Positions 8,438-16,677 are shown, counted from the first letter of the stretch. The stretch is 64,000 bases of DNA from Nocardioides cavernaquae (GCF_003600895.1 NZ_QYRP01000002.1:248001-312000), one strand, 5' to 3'. Numbers and translations: made by a program. Notes: a model not told the origin generated them from the letters alone.

Positions 8438-10033
8438 TCAGTCCTGGTGGTGCTTGCGCAGGCCGTAGGTCAGGCCATCCACCAGCGCCTGCCAGGACGC
8501 CTCGATCACGTTGTGACCGACGCCCACGGTGATCCACGACGAGGCTCCGTCGCTGGTCTCGATCAGCACGCGAGTGATGGCGTCGGTGCCGTGACCCTGG
8601 TCGAGGATGCGGACCTTGAAGTCGATGAGGTCGAACTTCGCGACCTCGGGATAGGCCTGCCCGATCGCGGTGCGCAGAGCGGAGTCGAGCGCGTTGACCG
8701 GACCGTTGCCCTCCCCCGTCACGACGAACCGGACCCCACCTGCGGTGAGCTTGACGGTCGCCTCGGAGACCGCCTCCTCGCCCTCGGCGCGGTGACTGAG
8801 CGTCTCGGTGATGACCCGCCAGGTCTCGACGTCGAAGTACGACGGGCGGCGCCCCTCGACCATCTCGACGAGCAACAGCTCGAACGACGCGTCCGCGGCC
8901 TCGAACGTGAAGCCCCTGGACTCCAGCTCCTTGACCCGGTTGGTGATCGCAGTCAGCAGCTCCTTGTCGCCGGAGAGGTCGAAGCCGAGCTGCTTGCCCT
9001 TGAGCTCGATCGACGCACGACCGGCCATGTCGGAGACCAGCAGACGCATGTCGTTGCCGACGCCGATCGGGTCCATGTGCTGGTAGAGCATCGGGTCGAC
9101 CTTGATGGCACTCGCGTGCAGACCTGCCTTGTGCGCGAACGCCGACGTGCCGACGTAGGGTTGGCGGGACGCAGGCGGAACGTTGGTGACCTCCGCGATG
9201 CCGTGGGCAATGCGGGTGGCCTCGGTGAGCAGCCCGTGCGGGAGCACACGGCGGTCGAGCTTGAGCTCGAGGTTGGCGACGACGGAGATCAGGTCCGCGT
9301 TGCCGGTGCGCTCGCCGTAGCCGTTGATGGTGCCCTGGACGTGGGTCGCGCCGGCGTCGACGGCCGCGAGGGTGTTGGCCACCGCGCAGCCGGTGTCGTT
9401 GTGGCAGTGGATGCCCACCCGCACGCCCGTGGTCTCGCGGACGTCGTTGACGACGTCTGCGACCCAGGCCGGGAGCATGCCGCCGTTGGTGTCACAGAGC
9501 GCCGCGACCTGGGCGCCCGCATCGAACGCCGTGCGGAGCACCTCCAGCGCGTAGGAGCGGTTGGCGCGGTAGCCGTCGAAGAAGTGCTCGGCGTCGAGGA
9601 AGACGGTCTGGCCCTCGGCCGTCAGGTGGGCGACCGTGTCGCGCACCATCGCCAGGTTCTCCTCGAGCGTGGTGCGCAGGGCCAGCTCCACGTGCCGGTC
9701 GTGCGACTTCGCGACCAGCGTGACCACCGGGGCACCGCTGTCGCGCAGCGCGGCGATCATCGGGTCGTCGGCGGCCTTGAGACCTGCGCGGCGGGTGGAG
9801 CCGAACGCCGCGAGCTTCGCGTGCTTGAGGTCGAGCTCGAGCGCGGCACGGCGGAAGAACTCGGTGTCCTTGGGGTTCGCTCCCGGCCAGCCACCCTCGA
9901 TGTAGCCCACGCCCAGGTCGTCCAGCTGACGCGCAATGGTCAGCTTGTCGGCGACGGAGAGGTTGAGACCCTCCTGCTGTGCGCCGTCGCGCAGCGTGGT
10001 GTCGTAGACGTGGAACGAACCCTGCAGGTCCAT
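8438..10033 (-). CDS. cimA: (R)-citramalate synthase
   Basis: CimA condenses pyruvate and acetyl-CoA to citramalate, the first step of the threonine-independent isoleucine pathway. The 531-residue protein opens VYDTTLRDGAQQEG, the DRE-TIM metallolyase signature, and has HCHNDTGCAVANTL with metal-binding histidines, GYGERTGNADL, and a C-terminal LeuA-type allosteric domain. The length fits CimA; homocitrate or isopropylmalate synthases of the same family read differently, as in the GGWPGANPKD segment here. Upstream there is a leader peptide with three Ile codons and an intrinsic terminator, so regulation by isoleucine supply is likely. Confidence 0.92.
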   Translation of the reverse strand: MDLQGSFHVYDTTLRDGAQQEGLNLSVADKLTIARQLDDLGVGYIEGGWPGANPKDTEFFRRAALELDLKHAKLAAFGSTRRAGLKAADDPMIAALRDSGAPVVTLVAKSHDRHVELALRTTLEENLAMVRDTVAHLTAEGQTVFLDAEHFFDGYRANRSYALEVLRTAFDAGAQVAALCDTNGGMLPAWVADVVNDVRETTGVRVGIHCHNDTGCAVANTLAAVDAGATHVQGTINGYGERTGNADLISVVANLELKLDRRVLPHGLLTEATRIAHGIAEVTNVPPASRQPYVGTSAFAHKAGLHASAIKVDPMLYQHMDPIGVGNDMRLLVSDMAGRASIELKGKQLGFDLSGDKELLTAITNRVKELESRGFTFEAADASFELLLVEMVEGRRPSYFDVETWRVITETLSHRAEGEEAVSEATVKLTAGGVRFVVTGEGNGPVNALDSALRTAIGQAYPEVAKFDLIDFKVRILDQGHGTDAITRVLIETSDGASSWITVGVGHNVIEASWQALVDGLTYGLRKHHQD

Positions 10034-10075
10034 GGGTGGAACTCTCCCGCTGTCGTGAAATCAGTGTCGTGCAAC

Positions 10076-10101
10076 AAAAAAACCCCTCGTTGGACGAGAG
10101 G
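10076..10101 (-). terminator. Attenuator terminator in the cimA leader
   Basis: On the reverse strand CCTCTCGT, loop CCA, ACGAGGGG forms an 8-bp stem with one U-G pair, followed at once by seven T. It sits between the leader peptide and the cimA start, so read-through is needed for cimA expression. An additional GC-rich hairpin lies just after the leader stop codon. Confidence 0.88.
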
Positions 10102-10128
10102 TTGCGCGCCGGCTGTGGAGCCGCCGCG

Positions 10129-10158
10129 CTAGGCGATGATGATCTCCTTCTGCCGCAT
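10129..10158 (-). CDS. Leader peptide MRQKEIIIA of the cimA attenuator
   Basis: The reverse strand reads ATG CGG CAG AAG GAG, then three ATC isoleucine codons, GCC and TAG. The codon run and the following terminator at 10076-10101 are the standard layout of ribosome-mediated attenuation: stalling at Ile codons when charged tRNA-Ile is scarce would favour read-through. A CAGACT hexamer ends seven bases before the ATG, so the transcript may start at or next to the ATG (leaderless). Confidence 0.85.
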   Translation of the reverse strand: MRQKEIIIA

Positions 10159-10282
10159 GGGGCCCAGTCTGCCACAGTGGATGCGGCGTAGACCACGTCT
10201 CGGGACGGGCCAACGGGCTGACCAGAGAGGGGTCCTCGCCGTAAGATGCTTGCGGGGGAAGATTTCGGGAGGAAGTCACACC

Positions 10283-10927
10283 ATGAGGATCAGCCAACTG
10301 AGCGAGCAGGCCGGCCTGCCGGTCGGCACCGTCAAGTTCTACCTGCGCACAGGACTGCTGCACGCGGGTCGGGCCACGAGTGCCACCCAGGCGGTCTACG
10401 ACCAGAGTCACGTCGAGCGCCTGCGCCTGGTGCGGGCGCTGCTCGAGGTCGGCAAGTTGAGCCATGCCGAGATCCAGCGGATCCTTGCGGCCCTCTCGGC
10501 TCCGCCGACCGAGCCGCTGCAGACCATGGAGGTGCTCGGGCTCGCTGCGGCCGACGGCAACCTCGAGGAGCTGCCCGACCTCACCGAGGCTCGCGGCGTC
10601 GTCGAGGAGCTCGGCTGGAACATCAGCGAGGACTCGCCGCACCTTCCGGCACTCGCCCGCGCACTCGGTGCCCTCGGTGGCCTCGGCGTCCTGCCGAGCC
10701 GTGACCGCATCCGGGTCTACGCCGAAGCCGCGTCCCACGTCGCGCGCAACGACGTGACCGTCGTGACCGAGGCGGACGCAGAGATCCGTGCGCTGGTCGC
10801 GGCCGCCGGCACCGCGCTGTACGACGCGTTCCTCACCGCCCTGCGTCGCCTCGCGACCGAGAACCAGCTGGCCCGCCAGCGTGGCCGCGTGCCCGGCCAG
10901 CGCGCCACGACGATCCCCACCGCCTGA
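10283..10927 (+). CDS. MerR-family transcriptional regulator
   Basis: The 214-residue protein starts MRISQLSEQAGLPVGTVKFY, a MerR winged-helix DNA-binding domain, continuing to about residue 70, then a helical C-terminal region without the Cys pattern of metal sensors. GGGAGGAAG precedes the ATG at 10283, which I prefer over upstream in-frame starts. TAAGAT at 10242-10247 could be its -10 element. It is divergent from the cimA leader; control of cimA is possible but not shown. Ligand unknown. Confidence 0.88.
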   Translation: MRISQLSEQAGLPVGTVKFYLRTGLLHAGRATSATQAVYDQSHVERLRLVRALLEVGKLSHAEIQRILAALSAPPTEPLQTMEVLGLAAADGNLEELPDLTEARGVVEELGWNISEDSPHLPALARALGALGGLGVLPSRDRIRVYAEAASHVARNDVTVVTEADAEIRALVAAAGTALYDAFLTALRRLATENQLARQRGRVPGQRATTIPTA

Positions 10928-10933
10928 CACACC

Positions 10934-10995
10934 GATAGTCCCCAACACCAGGACTCCTATTCCTTCGGGAAAGGGTCCTCCTGTTGGGGACTATC
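10934..10995. terminator. Long intergenic hairpin, GATAGTCCC family
   Basis: GATAGTCCCCAACA (10934-10947) pairs perfectly with TGTTGGGGACTATC (10982-10995), a 14-bp stem. AGGAC and GTCCT form an inner stem. It separates the convergent MerR and protein-kinase genes and probably ends both transcripts. Confidence 0.75.
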
Positions 10996-11001
10996 TGCAT
11001 T

Positions 11002-12525
11002 TCAGAGGCGGAAGAGGTCAAGCCAGTCCGCGTCCCACGGGGCGCCGGAGAGCGGCATCCAGTCGGTGCCACGCTGCATCACGGCGTACGCCGCGGCGCC
11101 GGCGAGGCCGAGCAGGACCAGCATGGTCAGCACCCAGCCACCCGCAGTCCTGGCGAGCGGGCGGGTCAGCCCGCCCACGGGACGACGGACGCGCCTCGAC
11201 CCCGGGCCTAGCCACACCCCCATCCCGAAAGCTGCGCCGGCCCACCCAAGCCACTGGCCGGTCGGTGCTCCGGCGATCACGCAGGCGAGCACTGCCAGGC
11301 CGCCCAGCAGCACAGCGGTGACCCAGAGCAGCAGCGTTGCCGGCACCGAGACCATCAGGTCGATCGGGCTCAGGACCACGGCATGCGGGAAGTCGTACCA
11401 CTTGCGGCCGCGGGCATCGCGGCGCGAGCGATGGCCGTCCGCGGTCACCGCGCCCCAGCGCAGCAGGGCGACGCCGACGGCGACCCCGGCCAGCGCGATG
11501 AACGGTGCCGCCACGACGGCGGCGACGACCAGGGCCAGCAGGGCGAGGCCGACCGACCAGCGTCGGATCAGCTCGCCGACCGAGGCACGCACCTTCGGAG
11601 GCGCAGGTGACCAGAGCGGCGGCTCGTCGCCGTCGTCGGACGGGGGCTCGTCACGCAGGACGCGCGTGGGTTCGGCGACCGGACCACGCGAGCGGGCCGG
11701 CACGGTCACACCGGCGCGTGGCGGAGCAGCCAGAACCTTCACCAGCGCGGGCAGCGTCGGGCGGCGCAGCGGGTCCGGGTCGAGTGCCGCTTCGACCATC
11801 ACCCGCACGGACGGCTCCAGGCCGGCGAGGTCGTGCTCGCCGCGGCGTACGCGGTCCATGACGGCCATCGGCGGACCCGAGCCGAACGGAGCACGGCCGG
11901 TGCCGGCGAAGGCAACCGTCGCCGCCCACGAGTGCACGTCAGCGGCCGGGCCCGGCTCGTGGCCGTGGAGGATCTCGGGTGCGAGATAGCCCGGCGTGCC
12001 GAGCAGGAAACCGGTGCGGGTCAGCCGGATGTCGTCGCCGAGGCGGGCCAGGCCGAAGTCGATCAGGATCGGCGTCTCGCCGTCGAGGACCACGTTGGAG
12101 GGCTTCACGTCGCGGTGGAGCACCCCCGCCTGGTGCACGGCGACGAGCGCCTGGGCGAGGCAGGTGGCAAAGTGGCGGAGCGTGCGGCCACCGAGCGGCC
12201 CCAGGGCGTTGACCTGGTCGTGCAGCGACGGACCGTCGATGTAGCGGGTCGCCACGAACGGCACGGGGCCCCACGGATCGGCGTCGACGATCTCCGCGAC
12301 CCACGGGCTGCGCACCCGCTCCAGGGTCGACACCTCGCGCTCGAGTCGAGCGCGGGCCTCCTCGTCACCCACGACGTGCGGACGCAGCACCTTGAGCGCG
12401 GCGAAGCGCCCCTGGTCGTCCTCGGCGAGATGGACGACGCCCATGCCGCCCTCTCCGAGACGGCGCAGGAGGGTCCAGTCCCCGACCTGGACGGTCTCCA
12501 CGCTCAGACGACCCTGTGCATCCAC
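11002..12525 (-). CDS. Membrane-anchored Ser/Thr protein kinase
   Basis: The 507-residue protein has a Hanks-type kinase domain in its first 270 residues: glycine loop GEGGMG, ALK with the ATP lysine, HRDVKPSN catalytic loop, DFG and GTPGYLAPE activation segment. A Pro/Arg-rich linker follows, then about five hydrophobic segments. There is no extracellular PASTA domain, so it is not PknB. I use the GTG at 12525, which overlaps the end of ilvE by 22 bases; another GTG at 12501 would avoid the overlap, and neither has a clear ribosome-binding site. Substrates unknown. Confidence 0.9.
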   Translation of the reverse strand: MDAQGRLSVETVQVGDWTLLRRLGEGGMGVVHLAEDDQGRFAALKVLRPHVVGDEEARARLEREVSTLERVRSPWVAEIVDADPWGPVPFVATRYIDGPSLHDQVNALGPLGGRTLRHFATCLAQALVAVHQAGVLHRDVKPSNVVLDGETPILIDFGLARLGDDIRLTRTGFLLGTPGYLAPEILHGHEPGPAADVHSWAATVAFAGTGRAPFGSGPPMAVMDRVRRGEHDLAGLEPSVRVMVEAALDPDPLRRPTLPALVKVLAAPPRAGVTVPARSRGPVAEPTRVLRDEPPSDDGDEPPLWSPAPPKVRASVGELIRRWSVGLALLALVVAAVVAAPFIALAGVAVGVALLRWGAVTADGHRSRRDARGRKWYDFPHAVVLSPIDLMVSVPATLLLWVTAVLLGGLAVLACVIAGAPTGQWLGWAGAAFGMGVWLGPGSRRVRRPVGGLTRPLARTAGGWVLTMLVLLGLAGAAAYAVMQRGTDWMPLSGAPWDADWLDLFRL

Positions 12526-13592
12526 CCGAAGGTGTCATCCGCACGGCCGAACTGGACGTCGACGAGAGCTGCGCGGATCTTCGACGTCAGCGGTCCAGCC
12601 TCGACCGTGGGCGCCGGGGTCTCCCCGCCGTCCCACTTGAGGCTGCCGACCGGCGTCACGACGGCGGCGGTGCCGCACGCGAAGATCTCGACGATGTCGC
12701 CGCTGGCCACACCGTCGCGCCACTCGTCGATCGAGATGCGGCGCTCCTCGACCGGGTGGCCGAGCTTGCCGGCCAGCTCGATGATCGAGGCGCGGGTGAT
12801 GCCCTCGAGGATGGTGCCGGTCTCGGGGGTGACGACGCGGCCGTCGGCGTAGACGAAGTACATGTTCATGCCACCGAGCTCCTCGACGTACCTGCCCTCC
12901 TGGGCATCGAGGAAGACGACCTGGTCGCACCCGTTGGCGTAGGCCTCCTGCTGCGCGACCAGCGAGGACGCGTAGTTGCCCCCGGTCTTGGCCGCACCCA
13001 TGCCACCCCGGCCGGCTCGGGTGTACTCCGTGGTGAGCCAGAGGCTGACCGGCTTCAGGCCGCCCTTGAAGTAGGCACCGGCCGGGCTCGCGATGACCAT
13101 GAACGTGACGTGCTGCGACGGGCGCACCCCGAGGAACTTCTCGGAGGCGAACATGAACGGCCGGAGGTAGAGGCTCTTCTCCCCCGCCGCGTCGGGCACC
13201 CAGCGCTCGTCGACCTTCACGAGCGCGTCGACGGCCGCGACGAAGTCCTCGATCGGCAGCACCGGCAGCGCGAGGCGGTCGCTCGAGCGCGCCATGCGCG
13301 CGGCGTTGGCCTCGGGACGGAACGTCCAGACCGACCCGTCCTCACGGCGGTAGGCCTTCATGCCCTCGAAGGTCTCCTGCGCGTAGTGCAGCACAGCGGT
13401 GGCGGGATCGAGCGTGATCGGACCGTAGGGCGTGATCCGGGCGTCGTGCCACCCCTTCTCCGGCGTCCACTCGACGGTGAACATGTGGTCGGTGAAGTGC
13501 GTGCCGAAGCCCGGCTCGGCCAGGATCTCGGCCAGGCGGGCGTCGTCGACAGCGGTGGTCGAGAGGGTCGTGCTGATCTGCATGCTGCTCAC
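12504..13592 (-). CDS. ilvE: Branched-chain amino-acid aminotransferase
   Basis: IlvE transfers the amino group to the keto acids of Val, Leu and Ile with PLP. The protein is about 362 residues. YAQETFEGMKAYRREDGSVW is the fold-type IV opening, AKTGGNYASSL is the usual conserved segment, EELGGMNMYFV contains a PLP-contacting Glu, and CGTAAVVTPV is the phosphate loop near the end. I choose the GTG at 13592 because GAGG lies ten bases upstream; an ATG three codons later (13583) is the alternative. It lies downstream of leuB on the same strand, with a strong hairpin between them. Confidence 0.95.
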   Translation of the reverse strand: MSSMQISTTLSTTAVDDARLAEILAEPGFGTHFTDHMFTVEWTPEKGWHDARITPYGPITLDPATAVLHYAQETFEGMKAYRREDGSVWTFRPEANAARMARSSDRLALPVLPIEDFVAAVDALVKVDERWVPDAAGEKSLYLRPFMFASEKFLGVRPSQHVTFMVIASPAGAYFKGGLKPVSLWLTTEYTRAGRGGMGAAKTGGNYASSLVAQQEAYANGCDQVVFLDAQEGRYVEELGGMNMYFVYADGRVVTPETGTILEGITRASIIELAGKLGHPVEERRISIDEWRDGVASGDIVEIFACGTAAVVTPVGSLKWDGGETPAPTVEAGPLTSKIRAALVDVQFGRADDTFGWMHRVV

Positions 13593-13634
13593 GGTAATCC
13601 AACCTCGGTCAGGGAATGGCCACAAAATGACGGC

Positions 13635-13671
13635 GGCGCCGGGCAACTGATGAGAGACAGTGCCCGGCGCC
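13635..13671 (-). terminator. Hairpin between leuB and ilvE
   Basis: GGCGCCGGGCA (13635-13645) pairs with TGCCCGGCGCC (13661-13671), an 11-bp GC-rich stem with a 15-base loop, 23 bases past the leuB stop. On the reverse strand it is followed by GCCGTCATTTTG. It could end or reduce transcription from leuB into ilvE. Confidence 0.65.
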
Positions 13672-13693
13672 GGAAAAGAAGGTGTGCGTCGGG

Positions 13694-14764
13694 TCAGCCG
13701 GCTACTCGCGCAGCGATCGCGTCGCCGACCTCGGAGGTACGACGCGGCGCGCCGTCGCGCTCGTTGAGGTCCGCGATGATGGCCGCGTCGACAGCAGCTG
13801 CCGCCTCGGCGTAGCCCAGGTGGTCGAGCATGAGCGCGACCGAGCCGATGGCGGCGGTGGGGTCGGCCTTCTGCTGGCCGGCGATGTCCGGAGCCGAGCC
13901 GTGGACGGGCTCGAACATGGACGGCGTGGTGCGGTCGGGGTTCACGTTGCCCGACGCGGCCAGGCCGATGCCACCGGTGACGGCGGCGGCGAGGTCGGTG
14001 ATGATGTCGCCGAAGAGGTTGTCGGTGACGATCACGTCGAACTGCGACGGGTTCGCGACGAGGTGGATCATCATGGCGTCGACGTGCTGGTAGTCGACGG
14101 CGACGTCGGGGAACTCGGCGCCGACCTCGGCCACGAGGCGGGTCCAGATCTTGCCCGCGTTGACGATGACGTTGGTCTTGTGGACCAGCGTGAGCTTCTT
14201 GCGGCGCTTCTGCGCGCGGGCGAAGGCGTCGCGGACGACGCGCTCGACACCGAACGCGGTGTTGAGGCTGACCTCGGTGGCGACCTCGGCCGGGGTGCCG
14301 ACGCGGATCGAGCCACCGTTGCCGGTGTAGGGGCCCTCGGTGCCCTCGCGGACGACGACGAAGTCGATGTCGCCCGCCCCTTCACCCTGATACCGGGCCA
14401 GCGGCGAGGCAGCACCGGGGAAGAGCTTCGACGGACGCAGGTTCACGTAGTGGTCGAGCTCGAAGCGGAGCTTGAGCAGCAGGCCGCGCTCGAGGATGCC
14501 CGGGGGCAGGTTCGGGTCGCCCGGCTTGCCGCCGACCGCGCCGAGCAGGATGGCGTCCTGGGCACGGATCTCGGCCAGCACGGAGTCCGGAAGGACCTCA
14601 CCGGTCGCCAGGTAGCGCTCGGCGCCCAGGTCGTACTGGGTCTGCTCGAACTTCACGTCGGCACCGATCGCGGGCCCGGCGGCAGCCAGGACCTTGAGGG
14701 CTTCGGGGACGACTTCCTGGCCGATACCGTCTCCGGGGATCACGGCGAGCTTGATGCTGGTCAT
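13694..14764 (-). CDS. leuB: 3-isopropylmalate dehydrogenase
   Basis: LeuB oxidises and decarboxylates 3-isopropylmalate in leucine synthesis with NAD+. The 356-residue protein starts [14 protein letters not shown], has [17 protein letters not shown] (substrate arginines), [15 protein letters not shown], and [15 protein letters not shown] with metal-binding aspartates, then [13 protein letters not shown]. Eleven bases separate it from an upstream 40-residue gene on the same strand. A leader peptide further upstream suggests control by branched-chain amino-acid supply. Confidence 0.95.
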   Translation of the reverse strand: MTSIKLAVIPGDGIGQEVVPEALKVLAAAGPAIGADVKFEQTQYDLGAERYLATGEVLPDSVLAEIRAQDAILLGAVGGKPGDPNLPPGILERGLLLKLRFELDHYVNLRPSKLFPGAASPLARYQGEGAGDIDFVVVREGTEGPYTGNGGSIRVGTPAEVATEVSLNTAFGVERVVRDAFARAQKRRKKLTLVHKTNVIVNAGKIWTRLVAEVGAEFPDVAVDYQHVDAMMIHLVANPSQFDVIVTDNLFGDIITDLAAAVTGGIGLAASGNVNPDRTTPSMFEPVHGSAPDIAGQQKADPTAAIGSVALMLDHLGYAEAAAAVDAAIIADLNERDGAPRRTSEVGDAIAARVAG

Positions 14765-14775
14765 GACAGGGAAAT

Positions 14776-14898
14776 CTAGTTGTCCTCGGGCAGTTGGCCT
14801 GCCGTGTCTCGCAGGTCAAGCGCCTGCGCGACGGCCTCGAAGGAGGCGGGGTTCTCCGGGTTGTGGTTGGCCGGGCCCCAGAAGGTGATGTTGTTCAT
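14776..14898 (-). CDS. Uncharacterised 40-residue protein upstream of leuB
   Basis: The reverse strand encodes a 40-residue acidic peptide starting [20 protein letters not shown] and ending in GQLPEDN. It has Trp, many Asn and Pro and no Cys, signal peptide or membrane segment. About 35 of 40 third positions are G or C while second positions are much lower, which is the coding signature of this genome. GAAAGAG precedes the ATG at suitable spacing. It ends 11 bases before leuB, so the two are probably co-transcribed and coupled. I do not recognise a family. It is too long and too poor in Leu, Ile and Val to act as an attenuation leader. Confidence 0.7.
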   Translation of the reverse strand: MNNITFWGPANHNPENPASFEAVAQALDLRDTAGQLPEDN

Positions 14899-14988
14899 GG
14901 CGGATGCTCTTTCGGATGCGAAGGTCTGCTTGATGAGAGAAGGAAGACCGCGCAACGCCGAACACCGCGACGAGGTGGCCTTCCTGGA

Positions 14989-15033
14989 TCAGGCCCCGCC
15001 GCGGCAATCGATGAGTACGAACACCATCCGCAT
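14989..15033 (-). CDS. Candidate leader peptide MRMVFVLIDCRGGA upstream of leuB
   Basis: This 14-residue frame contains Val, Val, Leu and Ile codons in a row of six (GTG TTC GTA CTC ATC after ATG CGG ATG), including the rare GTA. TAGGAT ends ten bases before the ATG, so the transcript may be almost leaderless. Downstream GGAAGGCC (reverse strand) can pair with GGTCTTCC and is followed by a pyrimidine-rich run, but there is no clean U tract. It resembles an attenuation leader for the leuB transcript; the mechanism is less clear than for cimA and ilvB. Confidence 0.55.
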   Translation of the reverse strand: MRMVFVLIDCRGGA

Positions 15034-15145
15034 AGTGTGAAGAATCCTACGGTTTGTTACGGCCGTGTGTCCTCACTTTCACGAAGACGGCTCAGGATCT
15101 GAGATCGCTCCCCCGCTGGCGAGCCCGGCCGAGAGACTCGAGCAC

Positions 15146-15712
15146 ATGAGCGCTCCGCCGGATCTGCCCGAGATCGTCGCCCGGGCGTTCGACGTGTCAC
15201 GCCGCGCTGGATACGTCTCCTTCTGCCGCAACGAGACCGGTCGTCTGCTCGCAGCCCTCGCCGCCACCCGTGGCGGCGTACTCGCCGAGTTCGGCACCGG
15301 ATGCGGCGTCGGCACCGCCTGGCTGCGCAGCGGGGTCCGCAACGGCGCAATGATCCTGACCGCCGAGCTCGACCCCCGGCTTGCCGAGGCGGCCCAGGAG
15401 ATCTTCGTCGACGACCCGCAGGTCGAGGTGCTCGCCGCCGACTGGTCCACCCTGCGCGACAAGGGTCCGTTCTCGCTGCTCTTCCTCGACTCGGGCACGC
15501 CCGCCGAGGTCGGCGCGGACTCGATCGCAGACCTGGTCGAGCCGGGTGGCATCGTCGTCCTCGATGACTTCGTGCCCTGCGCCGGCTGGCCGCCGGTGAC
15601 CGACGGCCGCGTGGACATCCTGCGCGAGGACTGGCTCACGGACGAGCGGTTCACCACCGTCGAGGTGATGGTCGCGCCCGACGCGTCCGCCCTCATCGCC
15701 ACCCGGCGCTAG
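15146..15712 (+). CDS. Class I SAM-dependent methyltransferase, O-methyltransferase-like
   Basis: The 188-residue protein has the SAM-binding glycine motif EFGTGCGVGTAWL near residue 50, an acidic residue in TAELDPRL after strand 2, LLFLDSGTPAEVG (motif III area) and PGGIVVLDDF. This order resembles the catechol O-methyltransferase-like family. I start at the ATG at 15146, with GAGA upstream, rather than at earlier in-frame codons with no ribosome-binding site. It stands alone, divergent from the leuB leader. Substrate unknown. Confidence 0.82.
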   Translation: MSAPPDLPEIVARAFDVSRRAGYVSFCRNETGRLLAALAATRGGVLAEFGTGCGVGTAWLRSGVRNGAMILTAELDPRLAEAAQEIFVDDPQVEVLAADWSTLRDKGPFSLLFLDSGTPAEVGADSIADLVEPGGIVVLDDFVPCAGWPPVTDGRVDILREDWLTDERFTTVEVMVAPDASALIATRR

Positions 15713-15740
15713 ACCCACCCCGCCGCACCCCGCCGCGGGC

Positions 15741-15902
15741 TCAGCGACTGCGGTCGTACGCCGACTCGGCGTGGCTGCGCGGCAGCAGGTGGTCCGGGCG
15801 AGATCCGTAGCCATCGGAGCGGACCAGCCGGAACAGGTCCCGGACGAGCAGGCACAGGGCGACGGCTCCGACGAGCACGACCAGCGCGCCCGCGAAGGTC
15901 AT
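15741..15902 (-). CDS. Small single-pass membrane protein coupled to yczE
   Basis: The 53-residue protein begins MTFAGALVVLVGAVALCLLV, one clear membrane helix, followed by a basic/polar tail ending in SAYDRSR. Its ATG overlaps the stop of the YczE-like gene as ATGA, so it should be translated by coupling with it. I do not recognise the family. It could be a partner or stabilising subunit of the YczE-like protein, which is inference from the overlap only. Confidence 0.6.
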   Translation of the reverse strand: MTFAGALVVLVGAVALCLLVRDLFRLVRSDGYGSRPDHLLPRSHAESAYDRSR

Positions 15903-16615
15903 GACGACTCCCCCGGCTCCGGGAGCGTGTCCAGCCGGACCACGCAGAGAGGCAGGAAGAGCTGCACCAGGGGGCCGATCGCCACGGCGTAGAGCAGCGT
16001 GCCGAGGCCGACCTGGCCACCGAGGGCGAAACCGACCGCGAGCACGGTGAGCTCGAGCGTCGTGCGGACCAGCCGGATCGAGAGGCCGGTCCGTCGCACG
16101 AGGCCGGTCATCAGGCCGTCGCGCGGTCCGGGGCCGAGCTGCGCGCCGATGTAGAGAGCACCGGCCAGGCCGTTGACCACGATCCCACCGACCAGGAGTG
16201 CGAGCCGCGCCTCCATGCCGTCCGGGGCGGCGAGCAGCGCCAGCGTGGCATCCGTGGCGAGCCCGATCAGGACCACGTTGGCGACCGTCCCCAGACCGGG
16301 CATCTGAGCCAGCGGCACCCAGAGCAGCAGCACCAGAGCACCCACCACGATCACCACCGTGCCGAAGCTCAGGTCGGCGTGTGCGACCACCCCGGCGTGG
16401 AAGACGTCCCACGGGTCGAGCCCGAGCGTGCTCCGGATGACCATGCCCATCGCCGTGCCGTACAGCCAGAGGCCGACGACCAGCTGGACCAGGCGTCGCG
16501 GCATCCGGCCCGCGCGGAGCTGCTCGAGCGGCGTGAGGTCGGCAAGGAGCGGCGCAGCAACGACCGGGCCGAGGGTGGGCCTGGTCGGCGACGCGTCCAG
16601 CGGAGTCGTGGTCAT
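15899..16615 (-). CDS. YczE-like integral membrane protein
   Basis: The 238-residue protein has five or so membrane segments. RLVQLVVGLWLYGTAMGMVI, then GLDPWDVFHAGV, and later GPGPRDGLMTGL match the YczE family (COG2364). The ATG at 16615 is preferred because upstream codons run into the intergenic operator region and the neighbour's promoter. It is divergent from a MocR-type regulator, an arrangement known for yczE and yczR. YczE proteins are thought to be transporters, but the substrate is not established. Confidence 0.8.
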   Translation of the reverse strand: MTTTPLDASPTRPTLGPVVAAPLLADLTPLEQLRAGRMPRRLVQLVVGLWLYGTAMGMVIRSTLGLDPWDVFHAGVVAHADLSFGTVVIVVGALVLLLWVPLAQMPGLGTVANVVLIGLATDATLALLAAPDGMEARLALLVGGIVVNGLAGALYIGAQLGPGPRDGLMTGLVRRTGLSIRLVRTTLELTVLAVGFALGGQVGLGTLLYAVAIGPLVQLFLPLCVVRLDTLPEPGESS

Positions 16616-16633
16616 GTCCTCAAGTTTCGGCGG

Positions 16634-16660
16634 GATTGGCATTGTTTGAAAGGGCCAATC
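16634..16660. promoter_or_regulatory. Inverted repeat between yczE-like and MocR-type genes
   Basis: GATTGGC (16634-16640) and GCCAATC (16654-16660) form an inverted repeat with a 13-base spacer, centred in the 62-base gap between the divergent starts. This is a natural operator for the MocR-type regulator to act on both genes. Confidence 0.55.
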
Positions 16661-16677
16661 ATGGAACAGTGGACTGC

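Noticed and set aside
8396..10132. 578-codon forward frame
   Set aside because: It lies antisense to cimA and has the Asp/Val/Gly-rich composition typical of shadow frames in high-GC DNA.
11002..12525. Part of a kinase-based phage defence system
   Set aside because: Neighbours are ilvE and a MerR regulator; the kinase has ordinary membrane segments and no defence partner.
14776..14898. RiPP (lasso or lanthipeptide) precursor
   Set aside because: No Cys, no leader/core boundary and no tailoring enzymes nearby; the partner gene is leuB.
14816..15007. 63-codon reverse frame over the leuB leader
   Set aside because: It overlaps both the leader peptide and the 40-residue gene in another frame, is Arg/His-rich and has no ribosome-binding site.
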